Shown: one piece after another, positions 34,348 through 44,443 of the stretch
How positions within the stretch are numbered: position 1 is the stretch's first letter
Layout: every line of letters begins with the position of its first letter
Assembly: GCF_010367455.1 (NCBI RefSeq)
Contig: NZ_WRPR01000148.1
Location: forward strand, 1 to 64,000
Direction of reading: 5' to 3'
DNA from: Candidatus Laterigemmans baculatus
GTDB lineage: Bacteria; Planctomycetota; Planctomycetia; Pirellulales; Pirellulaceae
Length of the DNA stretch: 64,000 bases
Notes under the pieces: model-generated
What the model was told of the DNA's origin: nothing
Databases searched by the model: none
The model's input: only the letters and a program-made list of their open reading frames with translations
Translations under genes and position numbers: made by a program

Positions 34348-37300
34348 GCTGATGTCCCAGTTCGAATTTCTGCTGGCGGAGTTTCCCACCGTTCATGAAT
34401 CGGCCACGCGCGCGGAGTCGCTGGCGATCGCCGATCCCCGGACCGCCTGCTTCTACGCGCGGCGAGCACTGGAGTTGGCGGTCAACTGGGCGTTCAAGTA
34501 CGACCGTAGCTTGGAAAAGCCCTACCAGGACAACATCTCGGCCCTGGTCCACGAGCCGACGTTCAAAAAGACTGCCGGCGAAAAGGTCTTCAGCAAAGCA
34601 CATTTGCTGATCAAGCTCGGCAACCTCGCCGTTCACAGCCACCGCGCAATCCCCATTTCCGATTCCACGGTGGCGGTGAAAGAGCTGTTCCACGTTTGCT
34701 ACTGGTTCGCTCGTCTGTACGGCCGCCGGCACCGTCCCGATCCGGCGCTCGAGTTCCACGAGGAGCGGCTTCCAAAAACCGCTCCGATCCCCCGCCAGAC
34801 GCTCGAGCAATTAAAGCGTCTGGAGAGCGAGTTGCGGGAGAAGGATGAGAAACTCTCCAAAATCCTGGCCGACAAAGACCATCTCGACGAGGAGCTGAAG
34901 CGGCTGCGGAAAGAGGTTGCCGAAGCCAAGAAGGCCGCGGCGGCGATTCCCGATACGCACGACTACTCCGAAGCCGAGACCCGCGATTACTTCATCGATC
35001 TGCTGCTGAAAGAGGCAGGTTGGCCCCTCGATCAGCGTCGCGATCGGGAGTTCGAGGTCGCGGGGATGCCCAAAAAGCTGGGTAACGGCGACGGCAAAGG
35101 CTTCGTCGACTACGTGCTGTGGGGCGACGATGGGCGACCGCTTGGATTGGTTGAAGCCAAACGGACGGGCCGCGATCCGCGAGTTGGCGAGCAGCAAGCA
35201 AAGCTGTACGCCGATTGCCTGGAGAAGGCATACGGCCAGCGGCCGGTAATCTTCTTCTCCAATGGGGCGGAGCACTGGATCTGGGACGATGCTGCTTACC
35301 CGCCGCGTCGCGTTCAAGGATTCTACACGAAGTCTGAGCTCGAGCTGCTGATCCAGCGCCGCCAGACACGGCGACCGTTGGCCGACACGCCCATCGATGA
35401 GACGATCGTGGAGCGTTATTACCAGACGCGGGCGATCCGGCGGATCGGCGAGTCGTTCGAGAACGACCAGGAGCGGAAGGCTCTTCTGGTCATGGCTACC
35501 GGGTCGGGCAAAACCCGCACGGCGATCGCACTGTGCGATTTGCTGATCCGCTGCAACTGGGCCAAGCACATCCTTTTCTTGGCCGACCGCGTTGCGCTGG
35601 TGAATCAGGCAACCAACGCGTTCAAGAAGTTCCTGCCCGATTCGTCGCCGGTCAACCTGGTTACCGAGCGGAAGGGCGAAGGGCGTGTCTTCGTCTCGAC
35701 CTACCCGACGATGATGGGGATGATCAACGAGATGGTCGGCGCCCGCCGGCGGTTCGGCGTTGGCCATTTCGATCTGGTGATCATCGACGAGGCCCATCGT
35801 TCAGTGTTCCAGAAGTACCGGGCCATCTTTGAGTATTTCGATTCGCTGCTGGTCGGGCTAACCGCAACACCCAAGGCGGAGGTGGACCGGAACACCTACG
35901 GGCTGTTCGATCTCGAAAGCGGCGTCCCCACCGACGCCTACGAATTGGACGACGCGGTCGGCGATGGCTTTCTCGTTCCTCCAAAAGCCGTTTCCGTGCC
36001 GCTTAAGTTTCAGCGTGAGGGGATCAAGTACGAGGATCTGTCGGAAGAAGACAAGGACCGCTGGGATTCGCTCGAGTGGGACGAAGAGGAGGGAGCACCG
36101 GACCAAGTCGACCCGGCGGCGGTGAACAAGTGGCTGTTCAACAAAGACACCGTCGACAAGGTTCTCAAGCACTTGATGACGCGGGGCCTGAAAGTGGCTG
36201 GCGGCGACCGCTTGGGCAAGACGATCATTTTTGCCAAGAACCAGGCTCACGCCGACTTCATCAAAGAGCGGTTCGACGCGAACTACCCGCACTACCAGGG
36301 CCACTTCGCCCGGGTGATCACCTTCAAGGTGGACCGCCCCCAGTCACTGATCGACAGCTTCTCCAACCAGGAGAAAGAGCCGCACATCGCGATTTCCGTC
36401 GACATGCTCGATACGGGCATCGACGTTCCGGAGGTCGTCAACTTAGTCTTCTTCAAGCTCGTCCGCTCGAAGACCAAGTTCTGGCAGATGATCGGGCGTG
36501 GGACGCGGCTCTCTCCCGATCTGTTTGGGCCAGGAGACGACAAGAAGTTCTTCTACGTCTTCGACTATTGCCAGAACCTCGAATACTTCAGCGAAAACCC
36601 CGCCGCGACCGAAGGAGCAGTGGGTGAATCGCTGCAGACCCGCCTATTTAAGTCGCGTCTGGAGCTGTTCCGTGAGCTCGACGGGCGGCACGAAGCGAGT
36701 GGAGCGGTCGCCGCTGGCGTGGCGCACGAAGCGTCCCCCGCTTACACGGGGCTAATGACCGAAATCCAGATCCGCGACAGCACGAGACGAACGCTGCAGC
36801 AGCAAGTTGCGTCGATGAACCTGGACAACTTTGTGGTTCGGCCCCACCGGAGGCTGGTGGAGCGATTCGCGAAGCTGGAGGCATGGACGTCGCTCAGCGA
36901 CCAGGACGCTCGCGAGTTGGGGGCTGATCTGGCGGGACTGCCGACCCAGATGGCAGCGGAGACCGAAGAGGCGAAGCGTTTCGACTTGCTGCTGTTGAAA
37001 TTGCAGCTAGCTCACCTGAAGGCCGAGCCCTCCTATGCGCGGCTGCGGCAGCAAGTCATGGAAATCGCCGCTGCGTTGGAAGAGCTATCGTCGATCCCCG
37101 CGGTTCGTGCCCAGATGCCGCTGATCCTGGACGTCCAGACGGAAGTGTGGTGGGAGGGCGTCACCACTCCGATGTTGGAATCGGTGCGGCGGCGACTGCG
37201 AGACCTGGTGCAGTTAATCGAAAAGAAGGCGAAGAAGCCGCTCTACACGGATTTCGAAGACAAGATGGGTGAGGAGACGGAGGTTCCTCTCTCAGGCTTC

Positions 37301-37786
37301 GGGCAAGCCGCCACGCTGGAGAAGTTCCGCGAGAAGGCGAGGGCCTTTCTTCGGGAGCACCAGTCGCATCCGGCGATCGCCAAACTGCGTACAAACCAGC
37401 CGATGACGGCGAGCGATTTGGAAGGGCTCGAGCAGATGCTGACCGAGCACGGGCTCGGGCAGTCGGAGTTTTTTGAGCAGGCGAAGGCCGAGGCGCAGGG
37501 GCTGGGGCTTTTTGTCCGGTCCTTGGTCGGAATGGACCGAGAGGCGGCCAAAGAGGCCTTGGGGGCTTTTTTGACCGGCAAAACCTTTTCGGCCAACCAG
37601 ATCGAGTTCGTCAACATGATCATCAACCAGTTGGCCGAACACGGAGTCGTCGACGAATCGCTGCTCTACGAATCCCCGTTCACCGACATCTCCCCCCACG
37701 GTCCCGACCAGCTCTTCACCTCGGACCAAGTCGACGAACTGATCACCATCCTGCAGCGCGTCCGCGCCCTGGCGCTCGCTGCCTAA
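34334..37786 (+). CDS. hsdR: Type I restriction endonuclease subunit
   Basis: HsdR translocates and cuts unmodified DNA. The 1150-aa protein begins with a DUF4145-like helical domain (FYARRALELAVNWAFKYD, about 34-51) and a coiled coil (about 155-205). It continues with the HsdR nuclease region (DYVLWGDDGRPLGLVEAKRTG, with the ExK pair near 275), the SF2 helicase core (GSGKT 390-394, DEAH 485-488, TATP, and QMIGRGTRLSPDL motif VI) and an EcoEI-type C-terminal domain. The N-terminal domain is typical of HsdR proteins in the EcoEI-like group. The gene is intact and closes the operon. Confidence 0.95.
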   Translation: MGKHELMSQFEFLLAEFPTVHESATRAESLAIADPRTACFYARRALELAVNWAFKYDRSLEKPYQDNISALVHEPTFKKTAGEKVFSKAHLLIKLGNLAVHSHRAIPISDSTVAVKELFHVCYWFARLYGRRHRPDPALEFHEERLPKTAPIPRQTLEQLKRLESELREKDEKLSKILADKDHLDEELKRLRKEVAEAKKAAAAIPDTHDYSEAETRDYFIDLLLKEAGWPLDQRRDREFEVAGMPKKLGNGDGKGFVDYVLWGDDGRPLGLVEAKRTGRDPRVGEQQAKLYADCLEKAYGQRPVIFFSNGAEHWIWDDAAYPPRRVQGFYTKSELELLIQRRQTRRPLADTPIDETIVERYYQTRAIRRIGESFENDQERKALLVMATGSGKTRTAIALCDLLIRCNWAKHILFLADRVALVNQATNAFKKFLPDSSPVNLVTERKGEGRVFVSTYPTMMGMINEMVGARRRFGVGHFDLVIIDEAHRSVFQKYRAIFEYFDSLLVGLTATPKAEVDRNTYGLFDLESGVPTDAYELDDAVGDGFLVPPKAVSVPLKFQREGIKYEDLSEEDKDRWDSLEWDEEEGAPDQVDPAAVNKWLFNKDTVDKVLKHLMTRGLKVAGGDRLGKTIIFAKNQAHADFIKERFDANYPHYQGHFARVITFKVDRPQSLIDSFSNQEKEPHIAISVDMLDTGIDVPEVVNLVFFKLVRSKTKFWQMIGRGTRLSPDLFGPGDDKKFFYVFDYCQNLEYFSENPAATEGAVGESLQTRLFKSRLELFRELDGRHEASGAVAAGVAHEASPAYTGLMTEIQIRDSTRRTLQQQVASMNLDNFVVRPHRRLVERFAKLEAWTSLSDQDARELGADLAGLPTQMAAETEEAKRFDLLLLKLQLAHLKAEPSYARLRQQVMEIAAALEELSSIPAVRAQMPLILDVQTEVWWEGVTTPMLESVRRRLRDLVQLIEKKAKKPLYTDFEDKMGEETEVPLSGFGQAATLEKFREKARAFLREHQSHPAIAKLRTNQPMTASDLEGLEQMLTEHGLGQSEFFEQAKAEAQGLGLFVRSLVGMDREAAKEALGAFLTGKTFSANQIEFVNMIINQLAEHGVVDESLLYESPFTDISPHGPDQLFTSDQVDELITILQRVRALALAA

Positions 37787-37894
37787 TCACGCGGGGCGAA
37801 CGCGATGACGTCGCCCGACGACCAGGACCACCCCGTACATGCTGTTGTGAAAAGGGAGCAGGGCTGAGATAGATAGGCGTTTCTTGGTCCGTAG

Positions 37895-38917
37895 TCACGG
37901 CCGTGCGACATTCGGCGGAACACTCGCGGCTGCATCGCCGCTTCGTGGAATGACCTCATGCACTGCCGGTTTCCCAATGGTTCTGATCAACGACTCGAGT
38001 CTGTGGTGCTCCGCCTCAACGTCTGTGCGATCTCGGAGCGTCCACGTGCTTTTCTGCCCGTCACCATTCTTCCCGACAGCAACATGCTGAGCTGCAACCA
38101 ACCATCGCGGGCGTCGTCGCAGTGTTCCATCGCTCATTTCTTGGAAAGTTCCCGCTAGAAAATTGCGGTCGAGTGCTTCTTCGTCCCAATACACACGGAC
38201 ATCAACGAGCCGCTCGGACGACAGTGACATCGACCTCAAAACGTCACGGATTCCGATCGCTTTTCTTTCGTCTCCCGGTTTGCACAAAAGATCCAAGGCA
38301 AACGGTCGAGTCGATCGATCGCTTCCGCAAGCGATACGGATCAGTTGCTTCACGGTCACGATTTCGTCCCCTGAATCGCCGCCCTTTATGTAGGGCAACT
38401 GAGCAACGCACCAGTCCGAGTGGTCGCAGAGCTTCTGCAGCAGCCTCTTCTGGCCGTCGACACTCCGACTTACCGACATCTGAAAAGGCAAAGATCGGCG
38501 AATCCACTCAAGATCCCGAACTTTGTCAGTTCCAACGACGGAAGCGTCTCCCCCGGGGTCCGCCCTTGACGCGAAGATCCAGTCGATGTGACCATTTTCT
38601 CGTCGTCTTGAAAAGCGAATCCACTGATCTTCGGATTTGGGAACCTTCAAACTGCTTGTGCGGTGAGAAAGCACGACGTCGTTGATTCGCGCAAGCAGTG
38701 AAAGGGCGCGATCGCGAGCCTGCGGAGGGAGCCGATAGACTCGGCTTTCCACATCTTTCCACCAGTGCTCCGCATGCGGATCTGATACGAGAACATTGAG
38801 GTAGTCGATTCGAGGTGGGAAGAGCAGCTGCTCCAATGCCTCCAATCCATCCACGGGACCGACCTGTTTGGCAATTTCTTCAAATGCTTCCGGCGTGATT
38901 ACGACGTCGTAGATCAT
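37895..38917 (-). CDS. Partner of the second DUF3696 ATPase
   Basis: This 340-aa protein was not recognised. The sequence is soluble, with mixed alpha/beta content and several Trp/Arg-rich stretches. There is no HKD, PD-(D/E)xK or TOPRIM motif that can be asserted. Its ATG overlaps the stop of the ATPase gene upstream (ATGA, 38914-38917), which mirrors the coupling of module A. It is therefore probably the effector or the effector's binding subunit. The short N-terminal block (MIYDVVITPEAFEEI) resembles in style, not clearly in sequence, the start of the module A partner (MIHTFAIEPSVL). Confidence 0.6.
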   Translation of the reverse strand: MIYDVVITPEAFEEIAKQVGPVDGLEALEQLLFPPRIDYLNVLVSDPHAEHWWKDVESRVYRLPPQARDRALSLLARINDVVLSHRTSSLKVPKSEDQWIRFSRRRENGHIDWIFASRADPGGDASVVGTDKVRDLEWIRRSLPFQMSVSRSVDGQKRLLQKLCDHSDWCVAQLPYIKGGDSGDEIVTVKQLIRIACGSDRSTRPFALDLLCKPGDERKAIGIRDVLRSMSLSSERLVDVRVYWDEEALDRNFLAGTFQEMSDGTLRRRPRWLVAAQHVAVGKNGDGQKSTWTLRDRTDVEAEHHRLESLIRTIGKPAVHEVIPRSGDAAASVPPNVARP

Positions 38918-40800
38918 TTGCCAAACCGCTCCTTGTAGCTCATCTCAAACAAGTCGTCCGGCCAGTAGTCGGTGAGACATCCAAAGCGATCCAATTCCAT
39001 CTTCTTCACCGCCGTCTGCCCATCTTGATTTCTCACGTGATACACCGAGACATCAGCTGACTGAAGATGCGGTCCGTCACTCGGCAGTTCTTTTGCCGTT
39101 TCGCGAATCCTGCGCATGAGGCGTAGCAAAAGCACTTCGCTGTGCGTCTCCGCTACAAATTGGCGGTCAGGCAGAATGCCGGGTTCGCTTGCGATGCCGG
39201 ATGCAAGCAGATCGCCTAGGACCGCCTGTAATTTTGCATGGATGTGCAACTCTGGTTGCTCCAGAAGAAAGCAACCCTCCGTTTCGCCCTGTGCTGCGAC
39301 AATGATTGGCAGAACTTGCGAAAATCCAACTCCCAGGTCAGTGCTGTTGAGGCAGAGGTTTTCTGGGCTATAGATCAGAACACGACGCGAGGCTTTAAGA
39401 TGAGCCAGCAGTGAATTCGTCTCCTCTGCCACCTTCGAGCGACGCGACGCAAGTTCAGTGCTGATCCGATGAACGAGCTCCCGGGCTGGCTCAAGCCTTG
39501 CCCGGAATCCGAACAGCTCTTTCGATGAAATCCACTTGTTCACTGATTCACATGCGTGGCTAGTGGAGTTGGACAGTTCGTCCCACGCTCCGAGGCCGTC
39601 TGCCCAGCTTCGGGCATCACCGGCCGTACGACTCTCCGTTGGTGGCGAATAATGACTGCGCAGCGGACCGACATACCTGAGTCGATCCAGCTCAGAGCGC
39701 ACGGCATGCACCGCTTGAAGCATCAATGCGCCGGCATACACCGTCGGCACCGACGCGTCCCGCAACTCCGCTTCTGTTAGCACACGTCCGAATATGTCGG
39801 TACTTATCTGTGGGTAGTTTGGCTGCTTGAAATGGACTTTTTTCCAGAACCACCCCTCGAAGATGGAATAGGGCAAATAGCGGCTTTCACCAAACAGATT
39901 ATCGAGATCATTGCTTCCCTCCCCAACTGTCCAGTCGAGGGGCCTCTCGCCAATGATCTGTTTCAATCGATCCTTCCATCCAAAGCTGCCTCCTGAATCG
40001 CGTTCCTCTTTGAGCAATTCGTTCCACAGATGATTCTCTTTTGATTCCCAGTCATCGGGGCTCATCGGCGAATCAGAAAAGGATGATCGGAGTCCTAGGT
40101 TTTCGTAAGTTATCTCTAGGGATTCCCTGTCCCATCTTGCTAGGTCCGGAACATAGTCTGGAAGTACGGGATGGTCGCAGTCGATTTCTATTTTGTGATT
40201 CACGCTCCAGTTTCCAGGCTCTTCAGCCTTTTCGGACTCGATCCTCTTAATCCTGACAAGGCGACGCTGGTCATAATAAACTTCCATCTGCTTGAGCACT
40301 AACTGGCGGCCTGGCGGATCGAATCCGATGTCTACTGACACTCCGACAGTATAAGGGGCGACGCCGAAGTTCAGTGGCCAGGCCGGCGTCGGAGTTCGTT
40401 CGGAGAATAAGTAATATCCATCGTCTGCAAGAAGTTTCAGCGTGTTCTCCATCCCTGGATGCAGAATCGAATGTCCAGCAAGATCGAAGTACTCATCCAA
40501 TTTCGGATGATAGAGCTCCCGATCAATGACGCAGTGGATTCCGAGCGTGACGTCACGCTCGGGACGCCGTCCATGGACGAACGTACGAAATCCGCCGAGC
40601 TCGGTGAAACGCCCGCCCGTTTCGGTTCGAAGCGGATCGTAGTTCCGATGGACAAACACCTCCCGAGCATATTGCAATCCCTGGAGGATGCTGCTCTTCC
40701 CCGAGCTGTTTTCCCCGTAGAGCAAAGTTATTTCACCGAGGTCAATCTCGACCGGATGTCCGATGGACTTGAAGTTCGCAAGTTGAAGATGGGTAAGCAT
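38914..40800 (-). CDS. AAA15/DUF3696 ATPase of defence module B
   Basis: This 628-aa ATPase is of the same class as the one at 27323-28789: Walker A GENSSGKS (29-36), DLGVGFSQVLPIIVAAQ signature region, Walker B FLLEQPELHIHAKLQ, H-loop AETHSEVLLLR and a DUF3696 tail (TDYWPDDLFEMS). The central insert is about 140 residues longer than in module A. The two ATPases are clearly related but not recent duplicates. It is coupled to the 340-aa gene downstream and points toward the restriction operon, so the modules bracket hsd/abiE. Confidence 0.85.
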   Translation of the reverse strand: MLTHLQLANFKSIGHPVEIDLGEITLLYGENSSGKSSILQGLQYAREVFVHRNYDPLRTETGGRFTELGGFRTFVHGRRPERDVTLGIHCVIDRELYHPKLDEYFDLAGHSILHPGMENTLKLLADDGYYLFSERTPTPAWPLNFGVAPYTVGVSVDIGFDPPGRQLVLKQMEVYYDQRRLVRIKRIESEKAEEPGNWSVNHKIEIDCDHPVLPDYVPDLARWDRESLEITYENLGLRSSFSDSPMSPDDWESKENHLWNELLKEERDSGGSFGWKDRLKQIIGERPLDWTVGEGSNDLDNLFGESRYLPYSIFEGWFWKKVHFKQPNYPQISTDIFGRVLTEAELRDASVPTVYAGALMLQAVHAVRSELDRLRYVGPLRSHYSPPTESRTAGDARSWADGLGAWDELSNSTSHACESVNKWISSKELFGFRARLEPARELVHRISTELASRRSKVAEETNSLLAHLKASRRVLIYSPENLCLNSTDLGVGFSQVLPIIVAAQGETEGCFLLEQPELHIHAKLQAVLGDLLASGIASEPGILPDRQFVAETHSEVLLLRLMRRIRETAKELPSDGPHLQSADVSVYHVRNQDGQTAVKKMELDRFGCLTDYWPDDLFEMSYKERFGK

Positions 40801-41346
40801 TGATTCAGCGACCGAAAGAGTCGCGGGAGGGGGATTGCGTGAATCTGCTGCGGGATGTTCAGCCTACAGTGGTCATGTGGCAGCCTCCCGCGGGCTCATT
40901 AATGACCTCCGGAGGATCCTGTCCTCATCAAGTTCGACAATTCTACTGCATGACGGCAGCTGCGAGAGCACGGAGAATGTGCACGACGCCGTGTGATCTT
41001 GGAGTGCCCCACACGAGATGAAGCCCCCGGGCTGCCCAGGATTTCGGTGCTGGTCGCCGTCGAGGTCGGAAAGTCTAGCCTCGGCACGCTCTGAGGGGAG
41101 CTTGCGTTCCTCATCCCTGCGGTCGGGCTAGCGCTGCGTGGCTGGTTTCCGGATCCGCAATCGCGCTGCTCTGTGGAGATTGTGCCCCCTTTCAAGAGTG
41201 ACCCACGGTTGTCACTGGAACTCGGCATGCTGCTCGTTTACTTTCAGCTGCGGCCGTTTGACCGGCTCGATTCTTAAGATCGATTACGATGCCACCTGCC
41301 GGTCGTCGCCGTCTAGGGTGATTTTCTTGCTTGATTCTGGATACCC
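40801..41346. other. Intergenic stretch, no supported gene
   Basis: Between the leftward ATPase gene and the rightward 243-aa gene only short frames without family matches are present. Promoters for the two divergent units must lie here, but no clear match was found. Confidence 0.4.
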
Positions 41347-42078
41347 ATGATTCGTGAAATTGCTGCTCAACCCGCTCCACAGTGGCTGGCTTCGGTGGGG
41401 GAACCACTTCCGGAGTTGCCGGTCCGGGATGTCTTGGCTGGCTCGGTCTACTACCCCGCCAGCGGATTCGACGGCGATCCGGTCAAATTCCTCGGTGGGA
41501 ACTTCCACAGCTTCGTTTACGTGGACTACGGCATCGGTCGCGAGCAATTGCTCGAGAATCTCGAGGCGTTCCGTGGCTATCGGGTCGCTTCGTACCGGGA
41601 GGTTACGGAGCGAGAGCTTACGCCGAACGGCTGGAACCCCATTCCGCCGCAGGCAGGCGAAGGAAGCAGCCGGATGCCGGACGGGCGAATCAAGCCGCCC
41701 TTCGGTGTTTGGTCGATCCACAAGCGGACTGAAGAGTACGGGCCGGAGCATGGTCCCGAACGCTTCAGCTTGATCTACATCGGGGGTGACGGGGTCGCGA
41801 CCTTCCAGGCTCTGTACCACGGTAACCGCGTCGCTCCAGCCGTGCTCGCGATCATCCAGCCCGGCACCGGCTTTGGCGGGAACTGGACGGACTTTGAAGA
41901 TCCCGATGCGGTGCTCGCGCGCTCGGTGCTTGGAAACGAGAGTGGCGTACCTGAGTATCTGCTGTACGGCGGAGGGGGAGACGGCGCGTTCTACCGCAAG
42001 CCTTGCTGGCCGAGCTACAGCGAACTGGTCGGCGTCATCCATGGACGGCTGCGACTGTGGAAGCGAAGCGGCGATTGA
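41347..42078 (+). CDS. Hypothetical protein, 243 aa
   Basis: The family was not recognised. The sequence is soluble and rich in Gly, Pro and aromatic residues, with blocks such as FLGGNFHSFVYVDYGIG (about 49-65), RFSLIYIGGDGVATFQALY (about 139-157) and YLLYGGGGDGAFYRKP. The pattern looks like a compact enzyme fold, but no catalytic set can be named. It starts the rightward cluster that continues with the phosphoesterase, the metallo-beta-lactamase protein and the PD-(D/E)xK-like protein. The next gene starts 251 bp further on, so a shared transcript is uncertain. Confidence 0.65.
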   Translation: MIREIAAQPAPQWLASVGEPLPELPVRDVLAGSVYYPASGFDGDPVKFLGGNFHSFVYVDYGIGREQLLENLEAFRGYRVASYREVTERELTPNGWNPIPPQAGEGSSRMPDGRIKPPFGVWSIHKRTEEYGPEHGPERFSLIYIGGDGVATFQALYHGNRVAPAVLAIIQPGTGFGGNWTDFEDPDAVLARSVLGNESGVPEYLLYGGGGDGAFYRKPCWPSYSELVGVIHGRLRLWKRSGD

Positions 42079-42329
42079 TCGCCAGCGTCACGGCCCACTG
42101 CAGTCTCGAGCGGTCGCCAGGGCGGCGGTCGCCAGGGCGGCGGTCGGGGGTTCCATAGCGGACGGAGCCGCACAGCGAACAGAATTCTTCCGATTTCCCG
42201 CCGCCGCTGACCCACTGTTGTCATCGGGGCCGGATATTTTCTAGCTAACCGACTTCTCTAGCCGGGGAACGACGTGCCTCAGGGCGAGGCCGGCAGTAGA
42301 ACTTTGAACGCACAGCGGAGTCGAACGAC

Positions 42330-43007
42330 TTGAGCAACGCCAGACCCTCCCGCCCAGGGCGCTTGATCGCGATTGGGGATGTCCACGGCCATGCGGTGGC
42401 GCTGCGAAGCCTGCTGGAGTGGGTGGAGCTGGAGGTGGGCGACCAACTGGTGATGCTCGGAGACTACGTCAATCGGGGCCCAGATAGTTGCGGCGTTATT
42501 GAGTGCCTGCTCGGGCTGCGCGGGGCTTGTGAACTGGTGAGCCTTCGGGGGAACCACGAAGAGATGATGCTCGACGCCCGCAGCGACCGGGCGGCCATGG
42601 ATCGATGGCGAGACATGGGAGGCTGGGAGACGTTGTATTCCTACGGTAGCGAAGGGACGCTCCGCGACGTTCCGGAGAGCCATTGGCGGTTCCTCGAAGG
42701 CTGCGTCAATTCCCACGAGACGAACAAGTTCCTGTTCTTCCACGCAAACTACGACTCCACGCTTGCTGCGGACGCCCAGCCCGCTTCGCTGCTTCGCTGG
42801 ACGTCGATCGGGGAGTGTCCGCCACAGGCCCACCAGTCCGGCAAGGTCGCAATTCTGGGGCATGAACCGGGTGAGGTGCGGGACTTTGGCTACTGCCGCT
42901 GCATCGACACCGGGTGTGGCTTCGGCGGAATGTTGACCGCAATGGACGTTCGCTCCGGCCACTGCTGGCAAGTGAGCGAATCGGGAGAGCGAGTGGTGAG
43001 CAGCTGA
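42330..43007 (+). CDS. Calcineurin-like metallophosphoesterase (PP2A-type)
   Basis: This 225-aa protein has the metal-binding motifs of bacterial PP2A/ApaH-like phosphatases: IGDVHGH (15-21), LGDYVNRGPDS (about 47-57), LRGNHEEMM (about 72-80) and a final GHEPG. It should hydrolyse phosphomonoesters on proteins or nucleotides using two metal ions. Whether it is a protein phosphatase or a dinucleotide hydrolase cannot be told from sequence. It lies in the same rightward cluster as the RNase J-like protein, 84 bp upstream of it. The stretch before it has a short tandem repeat of GGCGGTCGCCAG units near 42112. Confidence 0.88.
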   Translation: MSNARPSRPGRLIAIGDVHGHAVALRSLLEWVELEVGDQLVMLGDYVNRGPDSCGVIECLLGLRGACELVSLRGNHEEMMLDARSDRAAMDRWRDMGGWETLYSYGSEGTLRDVPESHWRFLEGCVNSHETNKFLFFHANYDSTLAADAQPASLLRWTSIGECPPQAHQSGKVAILGHEPGEVRDFGYCRCIDTGCGFGGMLTAMDVRSGHCWQVSESGERVVSS

Positions 43008-43090
43008 TCTCGCCGCTACTTACCCTGCCAACCGCCCGTCGTTCGGCGACGCCCCGTCTGGCGAGCGACGCCCTGACCTAACCTCCTCCA

Positions 43091-44443
43091 GTGAAGCGAG
43101 ACATTCTGATTCAGCCTCATTCCCCAGACGCGACGATGCGGTGCCGAATCCATCGGGGCTGCCATGAAATTGGTGGGAACTGTGTAGAGATCGAGTTCCA
43201 GGGGCAGCGGATCGTGCTCGATGTTGGCTTGCCGCTCAGCGACAGCGAACCGAAGACGGTCCCGGAAATCAGTGGCTTCAGTTCCGCGGACGAAACATTG
43301 CTGGGAGTCTTTATCTCCCACTCGCATCCGGACCATTACGGGTTCCTCGAGCAGATCAAGGAGCCAGTGCCGATCTACATGGGGGCGGCAGCCCGGCGAA
43401 TCATCGAAGTCAGCTCGTTCTTTACGCCGCTACCGGGCTTGGGGCATTTTCAGCCGAAGACGCTCGCGGACCGGCGGCCAATTCAGCTCGGCCCCTTCAC
43501 GGTCACTCCGTTCCGCATCGATCACTCAGCTTTCGATAGCTACTGCTTGCTCATCGAGGCTGGCGGAAAGCGATTGCTCTACACGGGGGACCTTCGTGGC
43601 CACGGCCGCAACGCCGCTCATTTCGAGGAGCTGGTTTCAAGCCCGCCTCCGGACATCGACCTCCTGATCTGCGAGGGCACGCAGGTGGGGAGGACGCCGG
43701 ACTATGCGTATCCGAACGAGGAGTCTGTCGCGGCGCGGATGGCAGAGATCTTCCAGCAGACGGAAGGGATGGGGCTGGTCTGGTGCTCGAGCCAAAACAT
43801 CGATCGGCTGGTCTCGGTTTGGGAGGCAGCCGAGCGCTCCGGCCGTAAGCTGATCCTGGACATGTACACGGCGGAGATTGTGCGAGCAGCGGATCACGAT
43901 GACCTGCCAAGCGTGGCGAAAGAGGATGTCAAGGTATTCCTTCCACGGAGTCAGAAGCGGCAAATCATGGCTCGCAAAGCGTTCGATATCCCGGCTCCTT
44001 ACTATCCGCACCGCATCTACCCGGAGAGCCTTGCAGAAGCTGCTCACGAATCGGTGATGGTCTGCCGACCGAGCATGCTCCGAGAGTTGAGGCGGGCCAA
44101 CTGCCTCGAGGGATCGTCGTTCATCAGTTCCCTCTGGTCGGGCTACCTCAACCGCAGCCAGAAACACCTCAGCGTCCTGTCGGAACCGTCGCCTTTGTCA
44201 TCGCCAGCGGCCGATCACGCTCCGAATGGCGAGATGACTGGCGGGCAGACGTCAAGCCAGCAAGCCGTCCCCCACTTTCACGTCCACACATCTGGCCATG
44301 CGACAGTGGAGCAGCTAGAACGTCTCCTGTCCGCCTTCCCCCGCTCGCGAGTGGTTCCGATCCACCTCGATGACGCTGAGCGGTTCGCAGAGCTGGCGGC
44401 GAATGTGGAACTGAAGAATGATCTTGAATGGTTTAGAGTATAA
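43091..44443 (+). CDS. Metallo-beta-lactamase fold hydrolase, RNase J-like
   Basis: This 450-aa protein has the zinc-binding motif SHSHPDH (76-82) and further MBL features (RIDHSAFDSY, LLYTGDLRGHG). The C-terminal HVHTSGHATVEQL followed by VPIHLDD is typical of beta-CASP/RNase J-type RNA or DNA processing enzymes. A low-complexity linker precedes that block (about 375-400). It probably cleaves or trims nucleic acid. ATG 43136 is an alternative start. The gene ends exactly where the next gene begins, so the two are co-expressed; the next protein has a nuclease-like motif as well. Confidence 0.85.
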   Translation: MKRDILIQPHSPDATMRCRIHRGCHEIGGNCVEIEFQGQRIVLDVGLPLSDSEPKTVPEISGFSSADETLLGVFISHSHPDHYGFLEQIKEPVPIYMGAAARRIIEVSSFFTPLPGLGHFQPKTLADRRPIQLGPFTVTPFRIDHSAFDSYCLLIEAGGKRLLYTGDLRGHGRNAAHFEELVSSPPPDIDLLICEGTQVGRTPDYAYPNEESVAARMAEIFQQTEGMGLVWCSSQNIDRLVSVWEAAERSGRKLILDMYTAEIVRAADHDDLPSVAKEDVKVFLPRSQKRQIMARKAFDIPAPYYPHRIYPESLAEAAHESVMVCRPSMLRELRRANCLEGSSFISSLWSGYLNRSQKHLSVLSEPSPLSSPAADHAPNGEMTGGQTSSQQAVPHFHVHTSGHATVEQLERLLSAFPRSRVVPIHLDDAERFAELAANVELKNDLEWFRV

